A stretch of DNA of 64,000 bases from Bacteroidota bacterium. GTDB lineage: Bacteria > Bacteroidota > Bacteroidia > Cytophagales > Cyclobacteriaceae. The notes beneath the pieces are model-generated. The model had not been told where the DNA came from and made no database searches. It saw only the letters and a list, made by a program, of their open reading frames with translations. This document shows, piece by piece, positions 36,313-45,733 of this stretch; position 1 is the stretch's first letter, and every line of letters begins with the position of its first letter. The stretch is from contig JAFDYT010000006.1 in assembly GCA_018266055.1 (NCBI GenBank), positions 1 through 64,000 of the forward strand, written 5' to 3'. The position numbers and the translations under genes are program-made.

Positions 36313-39300
36313 ATGTCGCGCACAAAAGTTTCATTGATTTCAAAAATCGCTGTCTTAGTTGTTTATTTTCTTTTGGTTTTCATTATTTCCCGCGCCCAGG
36401 TAACGAGCGATTTTTCTGCCAACGCTGACGGTTGGACAATATATACTACCGTGTTTGCTATTCCTCCCGTTCCTGTTTACAATGCGGCCGGAGGGAATCC
36501 TTCGGGCAATATTTCCACCACGCTCACGAATGGTTCCACTAATTTTTTCTGGAATGCTCCTGCTAAATTTCTAGGCAACCTTAGCCGGGCATACAATCAG
36601 ACGATCTCTTTCGATTTGCTTCAATCTACTTCAGGCACAGACAATACCAACAATGATCTTGAAATAATTGGTGGCGGTGTAAGTATCGTCTATCAATTAC
36701 CAACAAAGCCAGGGACCACGTGGACTCACTACGCGATTCAGCTTAATGAAAATGTGGCCGGGTGGCACAGCAGCTCGCTGTTTGGCCCGGCGCCAACTCA
36801 GATTCAAATGAAACAAGCTCTTTCGAATGTCACCTCACTTCGCATCCGGATTAAATACAACACTACTTCATCTTCTTATAGTGGGCAACTTGATAATGTA
36901 GTGCTTACCGAAACTGCGCTGGGTGCTGTCCCAACAATAACTGCTTTCTCTCCTTCATCGGCATTGCCTGGAACTACAGTTACTATTCAAGGATCCAATT
37001 TTAATCCGACCGCTGCACAAAACGCGGTGTACTTTAAAGGTGTAAAGGCCACGGTAACCAGCGCCACCACCACACAACTCACTGTCACTGTTCCAAAGAG
37101 TGCCACATTCGGACCAATCTCAGTGATCAACCTTGCCAATGGATTGCAAGGCAACAGCATTCAAAGTTTTAATCCGCTTTTTGACAACAATAAAGATTTT
37201 GGCGGAAGGATTATTCCTGCCTCCATGTCACGCGGTTACACTAATATAGTGCCGATGAGTAATTCAAGCAACGGGTTCGGCGGCATGGACAAAGGCGATA
37301 TTGACGGCGATGGCTGGATCGATATGGTGGTCACAGAAACCGGAAGTAAAAGCATTTATGCCTACCCTAATCTCGGAACCGGTAACCCGCTGAGCACAGC
37401 ATCCTTTGGGGCAGCCATCACACTTCCCTCTTTTTCTTCTATTCCTGGTGGATTTCCATCTACTTCTGAAATTCTTCTCGCCGATATAAACAATGACGGG
37501 AAGCTGGATCTGGTCGCTCAAGTGTCGAGTAACACCAGCGGTTTCTTTGCGGTGTTTCAAAACACGAGCACGCCAGGAAATATTTCCTTCGCAGCTCCAT
37601 TATATTTTGGATACCCTTATTACAGCGGAGGGATTTTAGCGTGCACCGATCTGGATGGCGATGGACTCCTCGATCTTCTTACCACCACCGGTACTGCACC
37701 AGGCAATGTGTGGATATGTCAAAACCTTAGCACAGGAGGTTCTGTCGACTTTGCGTATGGCAGCGTAATCAACCCTGCCAGTACTGGTGGCTATAGCGAT
37801 CTGGCAGTAGGCGACCTTGATGGTGATGGCAAGCCGGAGGTAGTAGCGCCAGGATACAACTCAGCAGTACTTTCCATTTATAAGAATAATTCCACGCCAG
37901 GCACCATCTCAATGGCTTCGCCCTTCACGATTCCGGCGCAAGTAAGCTACACCGTACAACTGGCCATGGCCGATCTTGATGCCGACAATAAACTGGACAT
38001 GGTGTGGAGCGTGTACAACGCTTCGTACGTTTACTTTACCAAAAACATTTCGAACGGAAGTGTTTTCGATGCCACATCGTTTAGTTCTACCATTCAAGTG
38101 CCCAATGGTCTGGCCGACCCGAGCGGAATATCAATAGGCGATATCAATGCCGACGGTAAACCCGATGTAGTCATGACCGGTCATGCAGACCTGGGTATTT
38201 TACAAAATGTAGGAGCTGCCGGCGCATTGAGTGCGACGTCGTTTTCATCTCCCACACTTTTTCAGGGAAGTGCCACCGGTGCGTACATGTATGCTCCCAC
38301 ACCTGCCATTGCCGACTTTGACGGCGACAATAAACCCGATGTAGCTATGGTCTATTCCAACAGCTCAATCGGTGCGACCGAAAAAGGAGTTTACCTATTT
38401 CACAATGAGTGTTTCCCCGTTCCATCGGTAACAAGTTCAACACCTTCGTCAGGGTTTGCAGCTTCTTCGGTTTCATTGAATGGAAATTTGCTTGAAACAG
38501 GAAATGTCAATCCTACGGTTCGGCTCAATAAAATCGCAGCTAGTGTAAGCGGTAGCCCCACCAATACCGCAGTCTCCGTGACAATTCCTGGAAGTGCCAT
38601 CAGTGGAAACTTTACCGTGACCAATCATGGACTTACGACCAATGGAAATTATTTCAAATCGACATTTGGGACCAGCCGCACCATCAACTCGGCTGCATTC
38701 GGGCCCACTGTAGATTTTGGTTTGGCAAGCGGAACTGTTTATACCAATCTTGATCTGGCCGATTTTGATGACGACGGAAAGATGGACTTGGTGATACGCG
38801 ACGCTGGCGGTACTGGAATTTTTCAAAATAGCGCTACTGTCGGGCAAACCATAACAGCAACTTCGTTAACAAAATTAGCAACCACCTATTCAGGAGGAGT
38901 AAATTCATTCTGCTTCGACTTTGACGGTGACGGCAAGGTAGATCTTAATAATGCGTATAATAATTTTCAAAACACCAGCAGTGGTTCAACCATTTCCTTT
39001 GCTACCGGTGTTTATACCAACGCCAATTCATTCACTGGCGCTTCTTACTCTGATTTCAATAAAGATGGCAAGTTCGATGTTGCGCTGGTCAATAATTCAG
39101 GTACTATCCGAATCTATGAAAACCTGACATCGCGAGGAGCCTTTGTAAACACCAGCGCCTTCAGTACTTTTTCTTCAGGTAGCACCAACCTCACCACACC
39201 TGTAAATACAGGCGGTAATGGCGGACTTATCACTGTGGACTTTGATGGCGACGGATACGATGACGTGGCTACCATTACACCGTCGAACAACAGTTTCGCC

Positions 39301-41175
39301 GTGTTTAAAAACATGGCTGTGAATAGTACAATCGGCGCCTCATCGTTCTCCGCAATCACTACTATTGGTGCCGGTAACTCACCATCAGGCATCACCGCCA
39401 ATGATTTTGACGGCGATGGCAAAATTGATGTTGCTATTTCCAACCACAACTCCACATTCATCAGTGTGTATTTGAATACCAGCACGGTGGGAACGATAAG
39501 TTTTGCCGCTCCGGTTTCAGTAACTTGTCCAACAGCTGCTTCCGGAATTGGCGCTCAAGATTTGGATGGCGACGGTAAAGCTGAATTGGTATCCATTCAT
39601 GCGCCGGCAGCAGTACCTGGTTCATTTTCGGTATTCCAAAATAAGAGCACCACTGGCGCGTTGTCGTTTGCTACCGGAGTAAGCTTCTCTCTCGCCCGAC
39701 TTCCTCAGGCCATCGCTTTTGCCGATCTCAACGTCGATCAGAAACCAGATATCATCATCCTGGCCACGAATGGGTCAGCGGCACCAGCCAATGCAGTGAT
39801 GGTTTTTCAAAATAACATTCAACCTCCAGTGATCACCATCAGCACTCAGCCTACCTCTGTGTATTCCGTCTGCGATGGCGCCACACCAACTATCACTACG
39901 GCAGCCACCGGCACCACCAACATTACCTATCAATGGCAATACTCTTCGGATGGCGTTGCTCCCTACACCGATCTCACCAACACCGGCGGTTACTCCAACG
40001 TTGCCACAGCTTCGTTCACCATCAATAGCACCGGAAATTTTGGCGGAGGATTCTACCGTTGTAAAGTGAATGGCGATTTTGCTACTACGGTTTACTCCAA
40101 CACAGTTTCCTTTACTGTAAATGCATTGCCTACCAAGCCAACTACTTCAGATGTAAGCAACTGCGGGCCTGGAAGTGTAGTGCTTACTGCATCGGGTGGA
40201 AGCAACGGGCAATATTTATGGTATGATCAAAACGGATTGATCAGCGGGCAGAATAATAATACCTACACCACACCATCGATCTCCACCACTTCAGGGTACT
40301 CAGTGGCAATTACAGATGGCACCTGTCTAAGCGCGAAAGTATCTATCACTGCTACGATCAATTCAGTGCCTGCGGCACCAGTCACTCAAGGAGCAAGCGC
40401 ATGTTCGGGAAAAACAATTTCACTCAACGCCACGGGCGGCACCAATGGCCAATACCGTTGGTACACAGCGGCTTCGGGGGGAACAGCAATCAACGGCGAA
40501 GTAAATAGCAGCTATGTCACCCCTACACTTACTTCTACGACAACTTATTATGTCAGTATCAACAACGGAACTTGCGAAAGTGGGCGCATCGCTGTAGTTG
40601 CAACCGTAAATAATTGCGCAGCTCCAGTGATAAAACCTGACTCCGTGGCTACACAAATCGGTGGAAAGATTACGCTCGACCTAAAACCGTTGATCACTAC
40701 GGCCAACCTGGACTTATCCTCACTGCAAATTATTACGCCGCCTTCGAGCGGGGCTTCGGCCAGCATTGATGCGAATGGTATTCTTACGATTGACTATTCG
40801 GGCAAAGCTTTTTCGGGAACTGAAAAAATAAAAATTCAGGCGTGCGACCTGAATGGCCAATGCTCGGTACAGAATTTTTCAATCAACGTGGCCGGAGACA
40901 TCATCGTGTACAATGGAATCTCTCCAGATGGCGCCAATCCCAAGCTAGTGCTACAATATATTGAAGTGTTGCCCGAAACAAAAAACAACAGCGTGTATAT
41001 TTTCGATCGTTGGGAAAACCTGGTGTGGCACGGCAGCAACTACGATAACACTTCTGTGGTGTTTACCGGCTCAAGCGATAGCGGCAGCGCTTTGCCTTCG
41101 GGCGTGTATTTCTACAAGATCGCATTCGCCAGCGGACGCAAAACACAAACCGGGTTTATCTCCTTGCGTCGATAA
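36313..41175 (+). CDS. FG-GAP/VCBS-repeat surface protein with type B T9SS tail
   Basis: The 1620-residue protein has a signal peptide (KIAVLVVYFLLVFIISRAQ). Next come an N-terminal lectin-like domain, an IPT/TIG domain (about 205-290), and two blocks of FG-GAP/VCBS repeats. The repeats contain about fourteen Ca-binding loops of the D-x-D-x-D-G type (DIDGDGWID, DLDGDGKPE, DFDDDGKMD, DFDGDGYDD and others). A second TIG domain (about 705) lies between the blocks. Ig-like repeats (from about 1170, with CSGKTISLNATGG) and a gliding-motility-associated C-terminal (CHU_C/type B) domain follow (FDRWENLVWHG, SGVYFYKIAF, GFISLRR). Type B cargo is secreted by T9SS and usually needs a PorP/SprF partner, which is encoded 49 nt downstream. 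It probably binds glycan or surfaces. Confidence 0.92.
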   Translation: MSRTKVSLISKIAVLVVYFLLVFIISRAQVTSDFSANADGWTIYTTVFAIPPVPVYNAAGGNPSGNISTTLTNGSTNFFWNAPAKFLGNLSRAYNQTISFDLLQSTSGTDNTNNDLEIIGGGVSIVYQLPTKPGTTWTHYAIQLNENVAGWHSSSLFGPAPTQIQMKQALSNVTSLRIRIKYNTTSSSYSGQLDNVVLTETALGAVPTITAFSPSSALPGTTVTIQGSNFNPTAAQNAVYFKGVKATVTSATTTQLTVTVPKSATFGPISVINLANGLQGNSIQSFNPLFDNNKDFGGRIIPASMSRGYTNIVPMSNSSNGFGGMDKGDIDGDGWIDMVVTETGSKSIYAYPNLGTGNPLSTASFGAAITLPSFSSIPGGFPSTSEILLADINNDGKLDLVAQVSSNTSGFFAVFQNTSTPGNISFAAPLYFGYPYYSGGILACTDLDGDGLLDLLTTTGTAPGNVWICQNLSTGGSVDFAYGSVINPASTGGYSDLAVGDLDGDGKPEVVAPGYNSAVLSIYKNNSTPGTISMASPFTIPAQVSYTVQLAMADLDADNKLDMVWSVYNASYVYFTKNISNGSVFDATSFSSTIQVPNGLADPSGISIGDINADGKPDVVMTGHADLGILQNVGAAGALSATSFSSPTLFQGSATGAYMYAPTPAIADFDGDNKPDVAMVYSNSSIGATEKGVYLFHNECFPVPSVTSSTPSSGFAASSVSLNGNLLETGNVNPTVRLNKIAASVSGSPTNTAVSVTIPGSAISGNFTVTNHGLTTNGNYFKSTFGTSRTINSAAFGPTVDFGLASGTVYTNLDLADFDDDGKMDLVIRDAGGTGIFQNSATVGQTITATSLTKLATTYSGGVNSFCFDFDGDGKVDLNNAYNNFQNTSSGSTISFATGVYTNANSFTGASYSDFNKDGKFDVALVNNSGTIRIYENLTSRGAFVNTSAFSTFSSGSTNLTTPVNTGGNGGLITVDFDGDGYDDVATITPSNNSFAVFKNMAVNSTIGASSFSAITTIGAGNSPSGITANDFDGDGKIDVAISNHNSTFISVYLNTSTVGTISFAAPVSVTCPTAASGIGAQDLDGDGKAELVSIHAPAAVPGSFSVFQNKSTTGALSFATGVSFSLARLPQAIAFADLNVDQKPDIIILATNGSAAPANAVMVFQNNIQPPVITISTQPTSVYSVCDGATPTITTAATGTTNITYQWQYSSDGVAPYTDLTNTGGYSNVATASFTINSTGNFGGGFYRCKVNGDFATTVYSNTVSFTVNALPTKPTTSDVSNCGPGSVVLTASGGSNGQYLWYDQNGLISGQNNNTYTTPSISTTSGYSVAITDGTCLSAKVSITATINSVPAAPVTQGASACSGKTISLNATGGTNGQYRWYTAASGGTAINGEVNSSYVTPTLTSTTTYYVSINNGTCESGRIAVVATVNNCAAPVIKPDSVATQIGGKITLDLKPLITTANLDLSSLQIITPPSSGASASIDANGILTIDYSGKAFSGTEKIKIQACDLNGQCSVQNFSINVAGDIIVYNGISPDGANPKLVLQYIEVLPETKNNSVYIFDRWENLVWHGSNYDNTSVVFTGSSDSGSALPSGVYFYKIAFASGRKTQTGFISLRR

Positions 41176-41224
41176 GAAAAGTAGTTCGTAGAACCGATAC
41201 AGTTTAGATCAGAATAAAATCGAA

Positions 41225-42121
41225 ATGAAAAAAATTATACTCTCTCTCTTTCTTTTGGCCGGTGCTTTTGAATCGATGTCTCAGCAAGATCCATTGTATT
41301 CCCAATACTTTAATAACCCCATGCTGATTAATCCAGCTTTCGCAGGAAGCAACGAGCGACTCTATGCGGGCGTGGCTTACCGCTCACAGTGGTCAGGCAT
41401 TGAGGGCGGCCCAACTACTTTTAATTTCAACGGACACATTGCCCTCGTCGATAACAAAGTAGGCCTTGGGTTGATGGTCGTGCAAGATCAGTTAGGAGAC
41501 ATTAAAAACACACAGTACAGCACCAGCTACTCGTACAGAATCAAATTGAAGAACACAACCAGTTTCGCGTTTGGCATGCAGACAGGTTTTACCCGCTACG
41601 CTACTGACCCCAACGGAGTGCGCGTGTTAAATCCTGATCCTCTGTTTGCTACTTTTACCGAAACGAAATTCAATACGGGCGTAGGCGTGCTGCTGCAAAA
41701 TGATCGCTATACGCTGAGCCTTTCTGTCCCTCGACTGTTGCCCGGCACGGTTAGTCAAGGAGGTCAAAGCATCCAGGTGTATAGCCAGAATTATTATTTG
41801 TATGGCTCGTATTTATTTTATGTGAACGAGCGGGTACAATTCAAACCTTCGGCGTTGCTCCGCGTTACGTCGGGCACACCTCTGTCAGCGGATATCAATT
41901 GCAATTTTGTGATCAATAAGTTGTACACGGCCGGTGTGTTTACGCGCAAGTTCAACACCTACGGTGCGCTGCTTCAGATGGTGATGAACAATTATCGGTT
42001 TGGTTATGTCTTCGAACTTCCGGGAAAAGGTTCGGCTTTAAATTATAACACGCACGAAATCAGTCTTTCGCTTTCGCTGGATGTGTTGCGTTCGCACAAT
42101 CACTCATCTCCTGGATTTTAA
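41225..42121 (+). CDS. PorP/SprF-family T9SS membrane protein
   Basis: The 298-residue protein has a signal peptide (MKKIILSLFLLAGAFESMSQ) and the classical PorP/SprF start QDPLYSQYFNNPMLINPAFAG, with strands such as AYRSQWSGI, a QTGFTRY region and a SLSLDVL end. SprF-like proteins are outer-membrane proteins needed for surface display of SprB-type (type B) T9SS cargo. It is 49 nt after the FG-GAP cargo gene, the usual partner arrangement. The small 63-residue gene follows after 2 nt. Confidence 0.93.
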   Translation: MKKIILSLFLLAGAFESMSQQDPLYSQYFNNPMLINPAFAGSNERLYAGVAYRSQWSGIEGGPTTFNFNGHIALVDNKVGLGLMVVQDQLGDIKNTQYSTSYSYRIKLKNTTSFAFGMQTGFTRYATDPNGVRVLNPDPLFATFTETKFNTGVGVLLQNDRYTLSLSVPRLLPGTVSQGGQSIQVYSQNYYLYGSYLFYVNERVQFKPSALLRVTSGTPLSADINCNFVINKLYTAGVFTRKFNTYGALLQMVMNNYRFGYVFELPGKGSALNYNTHEISLSLSLDVLRSHNHSSPGF

Positions 42122-42123
42122 CT

Positions 42124-42315
42124 ATGGAGCCAGAGGAGCTTGAAGCGGGAAATTGTTACATCGTGCTGTTTGAAAAACAACTTCCGATTGAATTCAAGTT
42201 TCTCGAATCCAAGTCTGACGGAAAAATCATTTGCGTAAAGCGAAACGGCGAAATCTTTGACCTTACCCATCTCGATCAGTTTTTGATTATCAAAAATTTG
42301 TACCCTGGCTGGTAA
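42124..42315 (+). CDS. Small conserved-looking protein, 63 aa, function unknown
   Basis: The 63-residue product has no signal peptide and no named domain. It has an alternating strand pattern (NCYIVLFEK, PIEFKFLES, IICVKRNGEIFDL) ending in a FLIIKNLYPGW tail. It starts 2 nt after the PorP/SprF stop, so it is probably in that transcript. It has the same layout as the 68-residue protein at 46602-46808: a G-x-x-Y-x-(I/V) start, an (I/F)E(F/I) strand and a late L-x-x-L. The relation is only a by-eye impression. Confidence 0.55.
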   Translation: MEPEELEAGNCYIVLFEKQLPIEFKFLESKSDGKIICVKRNGEIFDLTHLDQFLIIKNLYPGW

Positions 42316-42415
42316 CACTTGGCGGGGCAATTTGCCATTGGGCGAAAAATTGTCTTTTCTTTTCCAGCCATTCTCGCGGCCGTAAGGTTTCCCGAAAAGA
42401 TATTCCAAAAAAGTA

Positions 42416-43312
42416 GTGGACGACACTGCGGGTCTTATTACTTTCAGCCCCGTGAAATCCGATTTTCGAAAAATTGGTCTTGCTATCGCCTTTTCGCCAA
42501 CAGCCGAAGCCATGTTGGCCGAAGCCGCCAGGCTGGCGTCGCTCTTTAGCGCTGAACTTGTTTTAATCCATGTCGGAAAAAAAGAAGAAGCCAAAGAACT
42601 GCGAGTGAACGAAATGATCCGTTCGGTGAATATCGCGGTTCCTTATAAAATTATCTGGCGCGAAGGAAATCCCGACAAGGAAATTTTAAAAGCATGCCGT
42701 GAAGAGCAAATCGATTTACTGGTGGCCGGCGCGTTGAAAAAAGAAAAAGCATTGCAACACTACATCGGGTCCATCGCCCGCGCCATTATGCGCAAAGCCG
42801 ATTGCTCTGTGTATATGGTGAACAATCCGTCGGTGAACCCGCAGCCCATTCAGCAAATAGTAGTTAACGCCGAAGATAGTGCCCACGTGGAGTTTGCTAT
42901 TGCAACGGCATGTCGCATGGCCGAATTGGAAGGTGCTTCGTGGGTGCACATTGTACGCGAATTGAAAATGTTGGGACTTACGCTTGCCGCGAACGACCAA
43001 TGCACCGAAGAGGAGTACAATGAAACCAAACAGGAATTGGTGCAGGATGAAGTGACCGCTGTAGAAAAAATTCTGGCGCGGATCCCACATCAAAAAACCA
43101 AAATCAATATCAAGATGCTTTCCGGAAAATCCGGATTCGAGCTTTGCAAATTTGTAGAACGCAAACAGGCAGGCCTTCTCATTGTGGGTGCGCCGCCACA
43201 AAGGCTCTCACTTTTCGATCGCATTTTTCCGCACGACCTTGAATATGTTTTCGCCGACTTGCCGTGCAATCTTCTGGTAGTTAACCAACAAAACGAAACA
43301 CACCATGGGTAA
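42416..43312 (+). CDS. Tandem universal stress protein (UspA family)
   Basis: The 298-residue product has two UspA domains. The first (about 16-140) begins FRKIGLAIAFSPTAEAML and has the ATP-site segment LLVAGALKKEKALQHYIGSIARAIMRKADCSVYMV; the second (about 145-295) ends with LLIVGAPPQ and PCNLLVV. The Gly-rich nucleotide loop is weak in the second domain, so only one may bind nucleotide. The start codon is GTG at 42416; a GTG at 42452 is also possible. The stop overlaps the antiporter start by 8 nt, so the two are coupled. The USP may regulate the antiporter, as in other such fused operons. Confidence 0.85.
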   Translation: MDDTAGLITFSPVKSDFRKIGLAIAFSPTAEAMLAEAARLASLFSAELVLIHVGKKEEAKELRVNEMIRSVNIAVPYKIIWREGNPDKEILKACREEQIDLLVAGALKKEKALQHYIGSIARAIMRKADCSVYMVNNPSVNPQPIQQIVVNAEDSAHVEFAIATACRMAELEGASWVHIVRELKMLGLTLAANDQCTEEEYNETKQELVQDEVTAVEKILARIPHQKTKINIKMLSGKSGFELCKFVERKQAGLLIVGAPPQRLSLFDRIFPHDLEYVFADLPCNLLVVNQQNETHHG

Positions 43313-44549
43313 GCTACTTCACGCCGATGTCGTGCACCTGTTGTTTCAACTCAGCATCATGCTGCTGATGGGCAGGCTGTTCGCCGAGATGGCGAGAAAA
43401 CTAAAACAGCCCGCCGTAGTAGGGGAAATCCTGGCCGGCATTTTATTAGGGCCTACTGTGTTGGGAATGGTTCAGCCAGAATGGTTTCAGGCGCTGTTTC
43501 CGGTGCCGAGCACGTCGGCCACCATTCTGTCAGGTTTCGTCCAGGTGGCAGTAGTGATGTTGCTTTTCATCGCCGGCCTTGAAGTCGACCTTCACATCGT
43601 ATGGCAACAAGGGCGGCAGGCGCTGGCCACTAGTCTGCTCGGATTGATCATTCCATTCTTTGTAGGATTTATTTTCCCGTATCTGTTTCCAGAATTTTTT
43701 GGCATTGCCGACAAGCATCAGCACATTGTCTTTGCGCTCTTCATGGGCACCGCCATGGCGATCTCCGCGCTGCCGGTGATCGTGCGCATCCTGATGGATC
43801 TGAACCTTTTCAAATCGCGTATGGGCTTGCTGGTGGTGACATCGGCTATGGTTGACGACGTAGTAGGATGGATTATTTTTTCAGTCATCCTCAGCATGAT
43901 CGGGAAACACGGACACACGATGTCGATCGGCTACACCATCGGACTCACGATCACTTACGTTGCACTTATGCTCACACTCGGCCGCGGATTGCTCAACCGG
44001 ATTCTTCCGTGGGTGAATAAAAAATTGGCGTGGCCCGGTGGCGTACTCTCCATTTCGCTGGCGTTGTGTTTTATGGGCGCCGCGTTCACTGAGTACATCG
44101 GCATTCACGCAATCTTCGGAGCCTTTATTGTCGGCGTGGCTCTCGGCGACTCTGAACATTTCAGCGAGCGAGCAAAAGAAATCGTACATCAGTTTATCAA
44201 TAATATTTTTGCGCCGTTGTTTTTTGTCTCCATCGGACTGCGCGTAAATTTTATCACCAACTTCGATGGACTTCTTACGCTGATCATCATCGCCATTGCT
44301 TTTGTTGGGAAAATTTCTGGCGCTGGTTTAGGCACTCGACTTGGTGGGGGCTTTAGCTGGCGCGAATCGTTTGCTGCTGCCTGCGGTATGAATGCGCGTG
44401 GCGCCATGGAAATTATTCTCGGTATTGTGGCGCTTGAAAACGGGCTGATCAACGAGCGCGTGTTTGTGTCGCTGGTGGTGATGGCGCTGGTGACCAGCAT
44501 GAGCAGCGGACCGCTGATGAAATGGCTTCTCAAAAAAAATAATGGCTGA
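43305..44549 (+). CDS. CPA2-type cation/proton antiporter
   Basis: The 414-residue membrane protein has about twelve helices and CPA2/KefB-type segments: KLKQPAVVGEILAGILLGPTVLG near the N-terminus, FIAGLEVDL, ALFMGTAMAISALPVIVRIL, MVDDVVGWI (the acidic pair typical of the ion site), GIHAIFGAFIVGVAL, and NARGAMEIILG. Such proteins exchange Na+ or K+ for H+. There is no C-terminal TrkA domain, so regulation may come from the universal stress protein, whose gene overlaps this start by 8 nt. The stop TGA at 44547 lies in the stem of a terminator for the opposite strand. Confidence 0.9.
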   Translation: MGKLLHADVVHLLFQLSIMLLMGRLFAEMARKLKQPAVVGEILAGILLGPTVLGMVQPEWFQALFPVPSTSATILSGFVQVAVVMLLFIAGLEVDLHIVWQQGRQALATSLLGLIIPFFVGFIFPYLFPEFFGIADKHQHIVFALFMGTAMAISALPVIVRILMDLNLFKSRMGLLVVTSAMVDDVVGWIIFSVILSMIGKHGHTMSIGYTIGLTITYVALMLTLGRGLLNRILPWVNKKLAWPGGVLSISLALCFMGAAFTEYIGIHAIFGAFIVGVALGDSEHFSERAKEIVHQFINNIFAPLFFVSIGLRVNFITNFDGLLTLIIIAIAFVGKISGAGLGTRLGGGFSWRESFAAACGMNARGAMEIILGIVALENGLINERVFVSLVVMALVTSMSSGPLMKWLLKKNNG

Positions 44550-44566
44550 CATCTACGTCAGCCATT
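44532..44566 (-). terminator. Intrinsic terminator after tonB, overlapping the antiporter 3' end
   Basis: AATGGCTGAC and GTCAGCCATT form a perfect 10-bp stem with a six-nt loop (44541-44566). On the minus strand it is followed by a T-rich run (plus-strand A run 44532-44539), the normal layout for a terminator of the tonB transcript that ends at 44582. On the plus strand no U-tract follows. The antiporter stop codon lies inside the stem. Confidence 0.7.
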
Positions 44567-44581
44567 AACCCCTAAACCTGC

Positions 44582-45364
44582 TTACTCGTCCAACTTAAAT
44601 TTTACGGGCAACACCATGCGTACACTCACCGGGTTGTTGTGCTGGCGACCTGGTTTCCATTTCGGCATCATGGCAATTACACGCATCGCTTCTTTGTCAA
44701 GTACACCACTTACTCCTTTGATTACCTCCACACCAATAACGTTTCCGTCTCCGTCTACAACGAATCTTACAAAGACCGTTCCTTCTTGAGCAATCTGTTG
44801 TGCGGCGCGCGGATATTTTAAATGCTTTTGAAGAAACTTCATCATCGCGCTTACACCACCATTGTATTCCGGCATCACTTCAGCGATGTCAACAATTTTC
44901 GGTGGATCAACAACCTCAGGGACAATATTCTCACCGCCACCTACCAATGTTCCTAGATCAGGTGAAACGGTACCAGTACCCGTGGGGCTGCCATCTACCT
45001 CGGGTTGGGATGGCTTAATTGGAGGGTCGATTACTTCGGTAGTTACAACTTTTTGCAACACATCTCTTTCGGCGTGTCTCACCTCAGTCACTTTAGTTTT
45101 TTCAATTGGTGGATTTGGTATGATTATAGGCTTATCAATTATATGTGAACCTGGTGGTTTAGGAAGAGGCACATTTATCTTCACATCCATAAGCGAGGCC
45201 ACTTGCAAGGCGCCAAACGCAAACGAGGCAATGAAGATCATGATGAGTGACGCTTTCGTGACGTTGTCGTCATACGACTTGCGGATGGTGTAGGCTCCGT
45301 ACTCCTTGTTGCGATTTTCAAAAAGGATGTCTTCCCAGGTGGGTCTGGTTAATTCAGGTTTCAT
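44582..45364 (-). CDS. tonB: TonB-family energy transducer
   Basis: The 260-residue protein has a cytoplasmic start (LFENRNKEYGAYTIRKSYDD) that is characteristic of Bacteroidota TonB, one membrane helix (ASLIMIFIASFAFGALQV), a Pro/Lys/Val-rich periplasmic spacer with PPIKPSQPEVDGSP, and a C-terminal TonB domain (MPEYNGGVSAMMKFLQKHLKYP, then GTVFVRFVVDGDGNV and PVSVRMVLPVKFKL). TonB with ExbBD drives transport through outer-membrane receptors. It lies 79 nt downstream of the small membrane-protein gene, probably in the same transcript as the ECF sigma gene. Confidence 0.9.
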   Translation of the reverse strand: MKPELTRPTWEDILFENRNKEYGAYTIRKSYDDNVTKASLIMIFIASFAFGALQVASLMDVKINVPLPKPPGSHIIDKPIIIPNPPIEKTKVTEVRHAERDVLQKVVTTEVIDPPIKPSQPEVDGSPTGTGTVSPDLGTLVGGGENIVPEVVDPPKIVDIAEVMPEYNGGVSAMMKFLQKHLKYPRAAQQIAQEGTVFVRFVVDGDGNVIGVEVIKGVSGVLDKEAMRVIAMMPKWKPGRQHNNPVSVRMVLPVKFKLDE

Positions 45365-45442
45365 AGGAATAGTTTTAAGTTGGAAAAACTCGTTACACTA
45401 TGAATTGCAATTCAACCTAAGAATGTGGCTGCCTTTAAAAAG

Positions 45443-45733
45443 TCACAGGTGTGAGAAGGAATCTTCAAAAAAAGATATCGCCGCCTGCGCGGTTTTCGTA
45501 TTGTTCTGTTTCAATTCGCGGTTTTTTTCCAACCGAACTAGGATATACGACACCAGCGTGAGCAAAAGAATTACCACGAGCGCTATCAATAGCGAGTACA
45601 TAAAAAAGCGTTTCGTACGCTCAATGCGCTTCTTTCGCTCGTGCTGTTTGAGCACCAGCGAATAGTTGCGATGACGTTGCAACGTGGTGTCATCGATCAG
45701 TCGTCGTCTTACTTTTATTTCATTCTTTGCCAT
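45443..45733 (-). CDS. Small single-pass membrane protein
   Basis: The 96-residue protein has a highly basic N-terminus (KVRRRLIDD, RKKRIERTKRFF), one membrane helix (MYSLLIALVVILLLTLVSYI), and a short C-terminal tail with Asn and Thr. The ECF sigma gene overlaps its start by 14 nt, so translation is coupled. Its position next to a sigma factor and its single helix suggest a sigma-associated or TonB-associated membrane protein. It lacks the zinc-binding motif of classical anti-sigma factors, so an anti-sigma role is only speculative. Confidence 0.65.
   Translation of the reverse strand: MAKNEIKVRRRLIDDTTLQRHRNYSLVLKQHERKKRIERTKRFFMYSLLIALVVILLLTLVSYILVRLEKNRELKQNNTKTAQAAISFFEDSFSHL

Noticed and set aside
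36680-40500. The many repeated DxDGDGxxD segments as tandem DNA repeats or CRISPR-like array
   Set aside because: They are calcium-binding FG-GAP loops within one open frame and vary in DNA sequence and spacing.
42118-42594. 158-codon minus-strand frame over the USP start and the 63-residue gene
   Set aside because: It is antisense to two plus-strand frames with better protein character, and its composition is not protein-like.
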